Below are positions 27,602 through 35,926 of a DNA stretch of 64,000 nt, piece by piece. Origin of the DNA: Pseudaminobacter sp040049255 (lineage in GTDB: Bacteria; Pseudomonadota; Alphaproteobacteria; Rhizobiales; Rhizobiaceae); the NCBI RefSeq assembly GCF_040049255.1, contig NZ_JBDZDR010000009.1, positions 1 to 64,000 of the forward strand, given 5' to 3'. The translations under genes and the position numbers were made by a program. Below the pieces are notes generated by a model. It made no database searches, was not told where the DNA came from, and saw nothing but the letters and a program-made list of their open reading frames with translations. Each line of letters starts with the position of its first letter. The stretch's first letter is position 1.

Positions 27602-28174
27602 TCAGGCGGCCGCGTCGGTCGCCGCCTGCGCCAGGAAGGCGAAGACGTAATCCGAAAACGAACGCCAGCACTCGACGCGGAAAGCATCTTCCGCCGTGCG
27701 CAGCAGAACGATCTCGACCTTGCCGAGCACGGTGCGCGAGCAGGCCCCGACCGGGAACGCCGCCAGCGACAGGTCCTGCGGGCAGCCGGCGTTGATGCAG
27801 GCAGCCGCCGCCGGCCCGGTCACCGAGATGCCGACGTTGCGGTGCGATATGCCGACCGCCGAATGCAACTGCTTGACGCCGGCGCAGTCCGCCAGCGGGT
27901 CGCCGCCGGCCTCGTCGATCACCATCCATTCGTCCGGGCCGAGCCAGAGCGCGGTGCGGCCGTCCTTGGTAGCCGACGTCTTCGGCGCCTTGGGCAGCGT
28001 CAGCCCGAGCGCCTTGGAAAGCGCGGCCACGGAGGCTGCCGGCGCGCGCAGCGAAATGCGCTCGGCCGGCGCAAGAACGGCCAGCTTGACGCCCTTGGCG
28101 GAGAACTCGCGGCCGGCCTGTGCCGGTGCGCGCGCGGCCATGGCCACGGTTGTTGCAGTCGCAGCATTAGCCAT
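27602..28174 (-). CDS. soxG: Sarcosine oxidase gamma subunit
   Basis: This is the small subunit of heterotetrameric sarcosine oxidase, which turns sarcosine, tetrahydrofolate and O2 into glycine, methylene-THF and H2O2 in the cytosol. The 190-residue product carries LWLGPDEWMVIDEAGG and HRNVGISVTGPAAAACINAGCPQDLS, the conserved SoxG blocks. It ends the operon. Its ATG overlaps the end of soxA by eight bases. Confidence 0.93.
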   Translation of the reverse strand: MANAATATTVAMAARAPAQAGREFSAKGVKLAVLAPAERISLRAPAASVAALSKALGLTLPKAPKTSATKDGRTALWLGPDEWMVIDEAGGDPLADCAGVKQLHSAVGISHRNVGISVTGPAAAACINAGCPQDLSLAAFPVGACSRTVLGKVEIVLLRTAEDAFRVECWRSFSDYVFAFLAQAATDAAA

Positions 28175-31157
28175 TGAGGCGCTCTCCCTTCTCGTCGAAG
28201 AACACGGTGCCGGTCACTTCCACCTCGATGATGCGGTCGGGCATCGGCACGTAAAGCGTCTGGCCGATGCGGTCGCGTCCGTCCGTCACCAGCGCCAGCG
28301 CGATGCCACGGCCGCAGTTTTCCGACCAGTAGCTAGAGGTGACATGGCCGATCATCTTCATCGGCACCGGCTGCTTCGGGTCAGCTACGATCTGCGCGCC
28401 CTCCTCCAGCACCTCCTTCGGGTCCTTCGCCTTCAGCCCGACAAGCTGCTTGCGGCCCTTGCCCACGAGGTCGGGCCGCGCCATGCCGCGAATGCCGACA
28501 AAGTCGGTCTTCTTCTTGCCGACCGCCCAGTCGAGCCCAGCGTCGTTCGGCGTCACGGTGCCGTCGGTATCCTGGCCGACGATGATGTAGCCCTTCTCGG
28601 CGCGCAGCACGTGCATGGCCTCGGTGCCGTAGGTGCAGGCGCCGTGCTTCTGGCCCTCGGCCCACAGCGCTTCCCACACTGCCTGACCGTAATCGGCCGG
28701 TACGTTGACCTCGAAGCCGCGCTCGCCGGTGAACGACATGCGGAAGAGCCTCGTCGGCACGCCGCAGATCTTGCCCTCGCGCACCGACATATGCGGCATC
28801 GCTTCGTCCGACAGGTCGATGCCCTCGACCAGCGGCTCGATGATCTTGCGCGAGTTCGGGCCCTGGACCGCAATCACCGCCCACTGTTCGGAGATCGAGG
28901 TCAGCCAGACGTCGAGATGCGGGAACTCGGTCTGGAGGTAATCCTCCATGTGGTTCATCACGCGGGCAGCGCCGCCGGTCGTGGTCGTCACGTGGAAGCG
29001 GTCCGCCGCCAGCCGGCCCACCACGCCGTCGTCATAGATAAAGCCGTCCTCGCGCAGCATGATGCCATAGCGGCAGCGGCCGACTTCGAGCTTCTCCCAC
29101 GGATTGGTGTAGAGCAGCTCCATGAACTTGGCCGCATCCGGGCCCACCACCTCGATCTTGCCGAGCGTGGAGGCGTCGAACATGCCGGCCGACCTGCGCA
29201 CGGTCGCGCATTCGCGGTTGACGGCGGCATGCATGTCCTCGCCGGCCCTTGGGAAATACCAGGCGCGCTTCCACTGGCCGACATCCTCGAACACCGCGCC
29301 ATGGGCCTCGGCCCAGCCATGCATCGGCGTTTTGCGGGTCGGGTCGAACAACGCGCCGCGCCCGTGGTTGACGATTGCGCCGAAGGTCACCGGCGTATAG
29401 GGCGCGCGGAAGGTGGTGAGCCCCACCTGCGGGATCGGCTTGTCCAGCGTCTCGGCGGCAATCGCCAGGCCGTGCATGTTGGAAGTCTTGCCCTGGTCGG
29501 TCGCCATGCCGTTGGTGGTGAAGCGCTTGACGTGCTCGATGGAGTGCATGCCCTCGCGCACGGCAAGGCGGATGTCCTTGGCGGTGACGTCGTTCTGGAA
29601 GTCGACGAAGGCCTTCACGGTCGTGTCCGGGCCGGCGCCCGGGCCGGCGCCCAGCATGCCGCGCGACCAGCTTTCGCTCGCCTCGACCTTGGGCTTGGTG
29701 CCCCTGCCGGCGCCGCCGGCTTCCCTCGCCACCTTCGCACCGGCCGCATAGGCTTCATCGACGCTGCCCGCGAGCCCGTCGGTGCCGTTGCAGGCGCCCA
29801 CCGACACGCAGTCCTGGGCATAGGTGCCCGGCAGGAAGCGCTTGGTCTCCTCGTCGAAGGCGACCTTGCCGCGCGACTGCGAGAACAGGTGCACCGAGGG
29901 CGTCCAGCCCGCCGACATCAATAGCGCGTCGACGGGAATGGTACGCTCGCCACCGCCGTTCTTGGGCTGGATGGTCATGGACGACACGCGCAGGCGGCCG
30001 CCGGTGCGGATGACGGCGCGGCCATGGTTGATCTCGATGCCCAGCGCGCGCGCCTCCTCGACCAGCGGGCCGGAGGGGTTGTCGCGCAGGTCGACGATGG
30101 CCGCGATGTTCACACCGGCCTTCTTCAGGTCGAGGGCGGCCGCATAGGCGCTGTCATTGGCAGTGTAGACGCCGACATTCTTGCCCACCGAAACGCCGTA
30201 GTGGTTGAGATAGGTGCGAGCGGCCGAAGCCAGCATCACGCCCGGGCGGTCGTTGTCGGCAAACACCATGTGGCGCTCGATGGCGCCGGTGGCCAGCACC
30301 ATGCGCTTGGCCCGCACCTGCCACAACCGCTCGCGCGGCAGGTCGCGGTCGGGAGTTGCCAGATGGTCGGTCACGCGCTCGACGAGGCCGACGAAGTTCT
30401 GCGCGTAGTAACCGAAGGCGGTGGTGCGCGACAGCAGACGCACATTGTCCATGGCCGAAAGCTTCGCCACGGCGGCCTGCGCCCAGCTCCAGCCGTCGGT
30501 GCCGTCGATCGCAGCTCCCGCTTCAAAGCGCAAGCTCCCGCCGAATTCGGCCTGCTCGTCAGCCAGGATCACGCGCACGCCGGTCTCGGCCGCTGCGAGG
30601 GCCGCCGCGATGCCGGCCGCACCGCCGCCCAGAACCAGCACCTCGCAATGCTCGAAGCGCGAGGAGTAGTGGTCGGAATCGGGCTGGTCGGGCGCCACGC
30701 CGAGGCCCGCCGCGGCGCGGATCTTCGGCTCATAAAAGCTCTTCCAGGCCGCCTTCGGCCACATGAACGTCTTGTAGTAGAAGCCGGCCGAAAACATCGG
30801 CGAAGCCAGATCGTTGACCGCGCCGACGTCGAAGGACAACGACGGCCAGCGGTTCTGCGAGGTGGCGTTGAGCCCGTCATAAAGCTCCTGCACCGTGGCG
30901 CGCACGTTCGGCGTCTTGCGCGTGGCGTCGCGTTCGATGCCGACCAGCGCGTTCGGCTCCTCGGCGCCGGCTGAGAGAATGCCGCGCGGGCGGTGATACT
31001 TGAACGAACGGCCGACCAGATGGATGCCGTTGGCAAGCAAGGCCGAGGCCAGCGTGTCGCCGGCAACGCCCGAAAGGTGCTGACCATCGAAGGTGAAACG
31101 CAAGGTCCTTGCCGGGGTCAGCCGGCCCTGGCCTGCAATGCGGTGCGTGGCGGCCAT
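28167..31157 (-). CDS. soxA: Sarcosine oxidase alpha subunit
   Basis: This is the 996-residue subunit that binds NAD and channels folate. The N-terminal ferredoxin-like part includes GVAGDTLASALLANGIHLVG. A Rossmann site follows (VLVLGGGAAGIAAALAAAE). The C-terminal 400 residues are a GcvT-like folate domain (ECATVRRSAGMFDASTLGKI, RLFRMSFTGERGFEVNVP). I use the ATG at 31157, which overlaps the soxD stop (TGATG); a GTG at 31160 is one codon further. Length is normal for SoxA. Confidence 0.95.
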   Translation of the reverse strand: MAATHRIAGQGRLTPARTLRFTFDGQHLSGVAGDTLASALLANGIHLVGRSFKYHRPRGILSAGAEEPNALVGIERDATRKTPNVRATVQELYDGLNATSQNRWPSLSFDVGAVNDLASPMFSAGFYYKTFMWPKAAWKSFYEPKIRAAAGLGVAPDQPDSDHYSSRFEHCEVLVLGGGAAGIAAALAAAETGVRVILADEQAEFGGSLRFEAGAAIDGTDGWSWAQAAVAKLSAMDNVRLLSRTTAFGYYAQNFVGLVERVTDHLATPDRDLPRERLWQVRAKRMVLATGAIERHMVFADNDRPGVMLASAARTYLNHYGVSVGKNVGVYTANDSAYAAALDLKKAGVNIAAIVDLRDNPSGPLVEEARALGIEINHGRAVIRTGGRLRVSSMTIQPKNGGGERTIPVDALLMSAGWTPSVHLFSQSRGKVAFDEETKRFLPGTYAQDCVSVGACNGTDGLAGSVDEAYAAGAKVAREAGGAGRGTKPKVEASESWSRGMLGAGPGAGPDTTVKAFVDFQNDVTAKDIRLAVREGMHSIEHVKRFTTNGMATDQGKTSNMHGLAIAAETLDKPIPQVGLTTFRAPYTPVTFGAIVNHGRGALFDPTRKTPMHGWAEAHGAVFEDVGQWKRAWYFPRAGEDMHAAVNRECATVRRSAGMFDASTLGKIEVVGPDAAKFMELLYTNPWEKLEVGRCRYGIMLREDGFIYDDGVVGRLAADRFHVTTTTGGAARVMNHMEDYLQTEFPHLDVWLTSISEQWAVIAVQGPNSRKIIEPLVEGIDLSDEAMPHMSVREGKICGVPTRLFRMSFTGERGFEVNVPADYGQAVWEALWAEGQKHGACTYGTEAMHVLRAEKGYIIVGQDTDGTVTPNDAGLDWAVGKKKTDFVGIRGMARPDLVGKGRKQLVGLKAKDPKEVLEEGAQIVADPKQPVPMKMIGHVTSSYWSENCGRGIALALVTDGRDRIGQTLYVPMPDRIIEVEVTGTVFFDEKGERLNG

Positions 31158-31549
31158 CACGCGTCTCCCTTCTTTGCGGTGGCTTTCTTCGCCGCCGGCT
31201 TCTTGGCTTTGTCTTCCTGGGCGTCGTTCTGCGCGGCCTCGGCCGCCGGCGCCTCGCTCGGCATGATCTTGGCGAGGTCCGGCTTGGGCTCGCCAGCCTT
31301 GTAGGTCACGACGAACTTGTCGGTCACGGTGTCGCGCACCGCGTTGAAGAAGCGCGCGCAGCCATGCACATGGCGCCAGCGCTCGAAGGTGATGCCCTTC
31401 GGATTGGAGCGGATGAAGAAGAACTTCTCGAAGTCCTCGTCGCTCAGCTCGGCCATGTTGGACGAGCGCGCGATATGCGCTTCACCGGCGTTGCGGAACT
31501 CGAGTTCCGGACGCTCTTCCTCGCAATAGGGGCAGCGGATGAGAAGCAT
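31157..31549 (-). CDS. soxD: Sarcosine oxidase delta subunit with Ala/Lys tail
   Basis: This small zinc-binding subunit holds the complex together. The 130-residue product begins MLLIRCPYCEEERPELEFRN, giving the Cys-x2-Cys zinc ligands, with HGCARFFNAVRDTV later. Typical SoxD proteins are about 90-100 residues. Here the last 35 or so residues are a low-complexity Ala/Lys/Asp tail (KAKKPAAKKATAKKGDA). A similar tail ends PntA in this window. Confidence 0.94.
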   Translation of the reverse strand: MLLIRCPYCEEERPELEFRNAGEAHIARSSNMAELSDEDFEKFFFIRSNPKGITFERWRHVHGCARFFNAVRDTVTDKFVVTYKAGEPKPDLAKIMPSEAPAAEAAQNDAQEDKAKKPAAKKATAKKGDA

Positions 31550-31567
31550 TTTTGTCCCCCTTGGTGA

Positions 31568-32821
31568 TCAGTGAGCCACGGCGGCAGCTGCCGCCTCATC
31601 GATCAGACGGCCGGTGCGGAAGCGCTCCAGCGTGAACGGCGCGTTGATCGGATGCGGCTCGTCGCGCGCGATGGTGTGGGCAAAGACATGGCCCGAGCCC
31701 GGCGTCGCCTTGAAGCCGCCAGTGCCCCAGCCGCAATTGACGTAGAGCCCCTGCACCGGCGTCTTGGCCAGGATCGGCGAGCGGTCGGGCGTCACGTCGA
31801 CGATTCCGCCCCACGAACGCAGCATCTTCATGCGCGTGAAAATGGGGAACATCTCGCAAATGGCGTCGAGCGTGTGGTTGAGGATATGGAGCCCACCCGT
31901 TTGAGAGTAGGAAGTGTACTGGTCGGTCCCGGCGCCGATCACCAGTTCGCCCTTGTCGGACTGCGAGATATAGGCATGCACCGTGTTCGACATCACCACG
32001 CAGGGGAACACCGGCTTGACCGGTTCCGACACCAGCGCCTGAAGCGGATAGCTTTCCAGCGGCATGCGCACGCCTGCCATATCCATCAGCACGGAGGTGT
32101 GGCCGGCCGCCACCACGCCCACCTTCTTGGCGCCGATAAAGCCGCGCGAGGTCTCGACGCCGGTCACCGCGCCGTTGGCCGCACGCTTGATGCCGGTGAC
32201 CTCGCAATTCTGGATGATGTGGACGCCGCGTGCCGAGGCGCCGCGTGCATAGCCCCAGGCCACCGCGTCGTGGCGGGCCGTGCCGCCGCGCCGCTGCAGC
32301 GTGGCGCCCATCACCGGATAACGAGCATCCTTGGAGATGTTGAGCGGCGGGCAGAACTCCTTGGCCTGCTCGGACGTCAGGTATTCGTTGTCGACGCCGT
32401 TGAGCCGGTTCGCGTGGACATGACGCTTGAGCACCTGCACATCATGCACATTGTGCGCCAGCATCATGACGCCGCGCGCCGAATACATGACGTTGTAGTT
32501 GAGGTCCTGGCTGAGCCCGTCCCACAGCTTCACGGCGTGGTCATAGATGCCGGCCGACTCATCATAGAGATAGTTGGAACGGATGATGGTGGTGTTGCGG
32601 CCGGTGTTGCCGCCGCCGAGCCAGCCCTTCTCCAGCACTGCCACATTGGTGATGCCGTGCTCCTTGGCCAGGTAGTAGGCGGTGGCCAGGCCGTGACCGC
32701 CGGCGCCGATGATGATGACGTCGTATTCGGCCTTCGGCTCGGGCGAGGACCACTGCTCCTCCCAGCCCTTGTGGCCGCGCATGGCTTCGCGCGCGATGGC
32801 AAATACCGAATATTTCCGCAT
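31568..32821 (-). CDS. soxB: Sarcosine oxidase beta subunit
   Basis: This is the catalytic FAD subunit, 417 residues. The FAD-binding motif is VIIIGAGGHGLATAYYLAKE. The histidine expected to bind FMN covalently lies in GGTARHDAVAWGYARG, at the position known from corynebacterial SoxB. C-terminal CGWGTGGFKATPGSGHV is also conserved. It opens the soxB-D-A-G operon. The gap to soxD is 18 bases. Confidence 0.96.
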   Translation of the reverse strand: MRKYSVFAIAREAMRGHKGWEEQWSSPEPKAEYDVIIIGAGGHGLATAYYLAKEHGITNVAVLEKGWLGGGNTGRNTTIIRSNYLYDESAGIYDHAVKLWDGLSQDLNYNVMYSARGVMMLAHNVHDVQVLKRHVHANRLNGVDNEYLTSEQAKEFCPPLNISKDARYPVMGATLQRRGGTARHDAVAWGYARGASARGVHIIQNCEVTGIKRAANGAVTGVETSRGFIGAKKVGVVAAGHTSVLMDMAGVRMPLESYPLQALVSEPVKPVFPCVVMSNTVHAYISQSDKGELVIGAGTDQYTSYSQTGGLHILNHTLDAICEMFPIFTRMKMLRSWGGIVDVTPDRSPILAKTPVQGLYVNCGWGTGGFKATPGSGHVFAHTIARDEPHPINAPFTLERFRTGRLIDEAAAAAVAH

Positions 32822-33211
32822 GGACTTGATCTCGTGAATGCCGGAACGGGAGCGTTTCTGAATCAGAGGCGACGTGTAGCACTAGCGAAAAGGCAGTACC
32901 AGCTTTGCGCTGTTTGCGACGGCGAATGCCGCTTTGGGCCATGCGGCGGCCCAGCTTTGCCGGCAGCCGCCAGCGGGGCTCGCGGAGAATTCCGATTGAC
33001 CTTGCCGCCCGCTCGGCCATAGTGGACAGACGAGTGATTTGTCCACTCCGCATGCGCTTTTTTGGGCAGGCTTTTCGGGGCTTTTGCTCTACCCCTCTCG
33101 ACATGCCCCCTTGATTCTGCTATCAGCCGCCCCAATTCGCGGTGGTGACCGCTGCGAAAGCAGTTGTAGCGTGCCCCGCTTTATTGAATCAAACGAAAGA
33201 CAGGATCGCCC
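32822..33211. other. 390-base intergenic region between soxB and rpsU
   Basis: The region separates divergent genes and should hold both promoters. Overlapping short frames on both strands show no protein-like features. I looked for a glycine or folate riboswitch before soxB and saw nothing convincing. The stretch GAAAGACAGGATCG just before 33212 is the rpsU leader. Confidence 0.5.
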
Positions 33212-33454
33212 GTGCAGGTACTCGTCCGCGACAACAATGTTGATCAGGCGCTTCGCGCGCTCAAGAAAAAGATGCAGCGTGAAGGCATCTTCCGCGAAAT
33301 GAAGATGCGCGGCCACTACGAGAAGCCTTCCGAAAAGCGCGCCCGTGAAAAGGCCGAAGCCGTCCGCCGCGCCCGCAAGCTGGCCCGCAAGCGCGCCCAG
33401 CGCGAAGGCCTGCTGCCGATGGCGCCGCGTCCGGCTGCCCGCCCGGCGCGTTGA
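33212..33454 (+). CDS. rpsU: 30S ribosomal protein S21, GTG start
   Basis: This is a basic small-subunit protein near the mRNA exit site. The 80-residue product (MQVLVRDNNVDQALRALKKK) matches alphaproteobacterial S21 and ends in an Arg/Ala/Pro tail. The start is GTG; no ATG is available before residue 31, well inside the conserved domain. It is monocistronic, with a strong terminator downstream. Confidence 0.96.
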   Translation: MQVLVRDNNVDQALRALKKKMQREGIFREMKMRGHYEKPSEKRAREKAEAVRRARKLARKRAQREGLLPMAPRPAARPAR

Positions 33455-33490
33455 TCTCGCCAAGTTTTCGTCCTTTTCCAAGGATAGCGG

Positions 33491-33530
33491 AAGGTGGGGT
33501 GACACGCTGTCACCGCCACCTTTTTGTTTT
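33491..33530 (+). terminator. Rho-independent terminator of rpsU
   Basis: AAGGTGGGGTGACA pairs with TGTCACCGCCACCTT, with one bulged G and a CGC loop, and TTTTTGTTTT follows. It is one of the clearest terminators in the window. Confidence 0.92.
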
Positions 33531-33600
33531 GGTTGAAATCTGAGAACAGTGATTTGCCGCAGGGGAGCACACCTCCGGCGGCTGGAAGGGGGATGACGCG

Positions 33601-34446
33601 ATGCAAGCAGTGACCGGCGACCGCAGGATCTTCTGGCGCGGACCAGCCACGATCGCGGTGATGCTTTCCGGCCTCGCACTCGCCGCCTGCCAGACCGGCG
33701 GCCCCGCCGGCGAACTCACGAAAATCGACACGGCGCAGAGCTCCAGCGAGAACATCGCCTCGCTTTCGGCGGTCATCGCTCGCAACCCACAGGACCCGGA
33801 AGCCTACAATGTGCGCGGCTCGGCCTATGGCCGCGGCGGCAAGTATCGCGAAGCCCTGCAAGACTTCGACACCGCCATCCAGCTGCGCCCGAATTTCTAC
33901 CAGGCCTATGCCAACCGCGCCCTGATCCATCGCTTCATGGGCAACCAGGCCAATGCTCTCAGCGACTACAACCGCGCTGTCCAGCTCAATCCCAATTACG
34001 ATGCCGCCTATATCGGCCGCGGCAATCTCTACCGCAAGGCGGGGCGCGTTCAGGAAGCCTTCAACGACTTCCAGAAGGCGATCCAGCTCGACACCACCGA
34101 CCCTCGCGCCTACCACAATCGCGGCCTGATCTATCAGCAGCAGAGGCAGCACGCCTATGCAATCGAGGATTTCTCCACCGCGATCTCGCTGGCTCCCGAG
34201 GCGGCCGAGCCCTATAACGGCCGCGGCCTTTCCTACCTCGCCACGAACGACGAGGAGAACGCCTTCGCCGACTTCAACATGGCGATCAAGCTCGACGGCA
34301 ACATCGCCGAGAGCTGGGCCAACCAGGCGCTGATCTACGAGCGTCGCGGCGACAAGGCCAAGGCCGCCCGCTCCTATTCGCAGGCCGCAAGGCTCGACCC
34401 CAACTACAAGCCCGCCATCGAGGGCCTGGCCCGCACGCGCGGCTGA
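33601..34446 (+). CDS. TPR-repeat lipoprotein (NlpI-like)
   Basis: This is a membrane-anchored adaptor. The 281-residue product has a signal peptide and lipobox LAAC with the cysteine at residue 30. Six or so tetratricopeptide repeats run from about residue 60 to 280 (AYNVRGSAYGRGGKYREAL, AYANRALIHRFMGNQANAL, AYHNRGLIYQQQRQHAYAI). In E. coli, NlpI scaffolds peptidoglycan hydrolases; a similar role here is possible but unproven. The gene is monocistronic. Confidence 0.9.
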   Translation: MQAVTGDRRIFWRGPATIAVMLSGLALAACQTGGPAGELTKIDTAQSSSENIASLSAVIARNPQDPEAYNVRGSAYGRGGKYREALQDFDTAIQLRPNFYQAYANRALIHRFMGNQANALSDYNRAVQLNPNYDAAYIGRGNLYRKAGRVQEAFNDFQKAIQLDTTDPRAYHNRGLIYQQQRQHAYAIEDFSTAISLAPEAAEPYNGRGLSYLATNDEENAFADFNMAIKLDGNIAESWANQALIYERRGDKAKAARSYSQAARLDPNYKPAIEGLARTRG

Positions 34447-34479
34447 CCGCCCCCCACGGCAAGACCGTTCCATTCTCGG

Positions 34480-34524
34480 CGCCCGGCGGAAATCCTGCCG
34501 GGCGTTTGCATTTTCGCGGATTTT
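34480..34524 (+). terminator. Terminator after the TPR lipoprotein
   Basis: CGCCCGGC (34480-34487) and GCCGGGCG (34497-34504) form a perfect 8-bp stem, followed by TTTGCATTTT. Confidence 0.8.
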
Positions 34525-34641
34525 TCATCGTGGTGCCGCCGGCGCGGAACCTTGCACGCGGTCGCCGGTTATCCCCGCAATCGGCGGTATTCTGCCGGGT
34601 TTTGTCGATCATTGATTTTTACAAGCGAAGGGATCAACTCG

Positions 34642-35130
34642 ATGAATACCTCCCTTATTGCGGCCGCCGTGCTGGCCGCCACCGTGGCTGCTCCAACCTT
34701 CACCACGCCCGCGCACGCACTCGGCATCAGAGTTGGCACGCTCAGCTGCGCCATCGGCGGCGGGGCGGCCTACATCATAGGCTCGAGCAAGGACGTGATC
34801 TGCACGTTCCAGAGCATTGACAGGAACGTTCCGGTTGAAACCTACCGCGGCCGCATCGACAAGCTGGGCGTCGACGTGGGCCTGACCGCTGGCGGTGGGT
34901 TGGTATGGTGGGTCATCGCTCCGACCTGGGACGCCTATATGCCGGGACAACTAGCCGGCTATTATGTCGGCGCGACGGCCGAAGCCAGCACCGGCATCGG
35001 CGGGGGCGCCAATCTGCTGGTCGGCGGGCTTTGGAACAGCTTTGCCCTGCAACCGCTCAGCGTGCAGGCGCAAACCGGCGTCAACGCTGCCGTCACCGCC
35101 TCGAAGCTGCAGCTGGTCAGCGCTCAGTAG
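34642..35130 (+). CDS. DUF992 secreted protein
   Basis: The 162-residue product starts MNTSLIAAAVLAATVAAPTF, a signal peptide probably cleaved after AHA. The mature part has the DUF992 pattern: RVGTLSCAIGGGAAYIIGSS, DVICTFQS, YRGRIDKLGVDVGLT. Two cysteines in the first 30 mature residues may pair. It is predicted periplasmic or outer-membrane associated, and the family has no known function. AAGGGA lies upstream of 34642, which also begins the signal peptide. Confidence 0.88.
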   Translation: MNTSLIAAAVLAATVAAPTFTTPAHALGIRVGTLSCAIGGGAAYIIGSSKDVICTFQSIDRNVPVETYRGRIDKLGVDVGLTAGGGLVWWVIAPTWDAYMPGQLAGYYVGATAEASTGIGGGANLLVGGLWNSFALQPLSVQAQTGVNAAVTASKLQLVSAQ

Positions 35131-35235
35131 GCCGACGCTCGGTCCCATGTGGCCGGCAGTGGCGCCGGCGCCTCTGCGCCAGGTCTGACGGATCGCTTGA
35201 TCCAGTAGCCTGGCCGCATTGCCGACTGCGCGTCA

Positions 35236-35269
35236 TTCGATTTAAGAACCGTTTGGTTTCTTAATCGAA
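35236..35269 (+). promoter_or_regulatory. Dyad operator before the SufR-like regulator gene
   Basis: TTCGATTTAAGAACC (35236-35250) and GGTTTCTTAATCGAA (35255-35269) form an inverted repeat with 12 of 15 positions matching around GTTT. It ends 9 bases before the GTG start, so a bound regulator would block its own transcription or translation. Confidence 0.65.
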
Positions 35270-35278
35270 CGAGGCGTC

Positions 35279-35926
35279 GTGCCAGACAGTGCCCCAAGCG
35301 ATGACCGCATCCTGCGGTTCCTGAAATTTCGCGGCGAGCAAGCCACGGCCGCGATAGCGCAGGAACTCGGAATCACCCCGCCCGGCGCGCGAAAACATCT
35401 CGCTGCGCTGCTGGCGGGTGGGCTGATCGCATTTGAGGATCGCGCCGGGCGTGTCGGCCGCCCGGAGCGCCATTGGCGCTTGACCGACCTCGCGCAAAAG
35501 CGCTTCCCCGACAGCCATGCGGTGCTGACCGTCGAGATGCTCGATTCGCTCCGCGCCCTGTTCGGCGAGGAGGGCCTCGACCGGCTAATCGGCGACCGCG
35601 AGCGCCAGATGCTGCAGCGCTATGAAGCCGCCCTCTCCGACCGCGAAGGGCTCGGCGCCCGCGTCGCCGCCCTCGCTCACATCCGCGCCCGCGAAGGCTA
35701 CATGGCCGAGACAGAACAACTGCCGGACGGCGCGTGGCTGCTTGCCGAAAACCATTGCCCGATCTGCGCCGCGGCCAGCAGTTGCCGCAACTTCTGCCGC
35801 TCCGAACTTGCACTGTTCCGGCAGGTGCTTGGCCCGGACGTCAGCGTCGAACGCGTCGACTACATACTCGAGGGCGCGCGCCGCTGCGCCTACCGCATCC
35901 AGCCTGCCTTGGAGGAGCATTCATGA
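35279..35926 (+). CDS. SufR-like winged-helix regulator with C-terminal cysteines, GTG start
   Basis: This is a cytosolic DNA-binding protein of the COG2345 type. The 215-residue product has an N-terminal winged helix (residues 8-70; TAAIAQELGITPPGARKHL). The C-terminal effector region has cysteines at 160, 163, 169, 173 and 203 (ENHCPICAAASSCRNFC and ARRCAYRI). Positions 160, 173 and 203 match where SufR-type proteins hold an iron-sulfur cluster, and two more cysteines lie close by. It may therefore sense iron, oxygen or oxidants. The GTG has GAGG upstream. The next gene, an MFS exporter, starts within its stop codon (ATGA). Confidence 0.82.
   Translation: MPDSAPSDDRILRFLKFRGEQATAAIAQELGITPPGARKHLAALLAGGLIAFEDRAGRVGRPERHWRLTDLAQKRFPDSHAVLTVEMLDSLRALFGEEGLDRLIGDRERQMLQRYEAALSDREGLGARVAALAHIRAREGYMAETEQLPDGAWLLAENHCPICAAASSCRNFCRSELALFRQVLGPDVSVERVDYILEGARRCAYRIQPALEEHS

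Noticed and set aside
32822..33211. Possible riboswitch before soxB
   Set aside because: No glycine, THF or other aptamer core could be recognised by eye.
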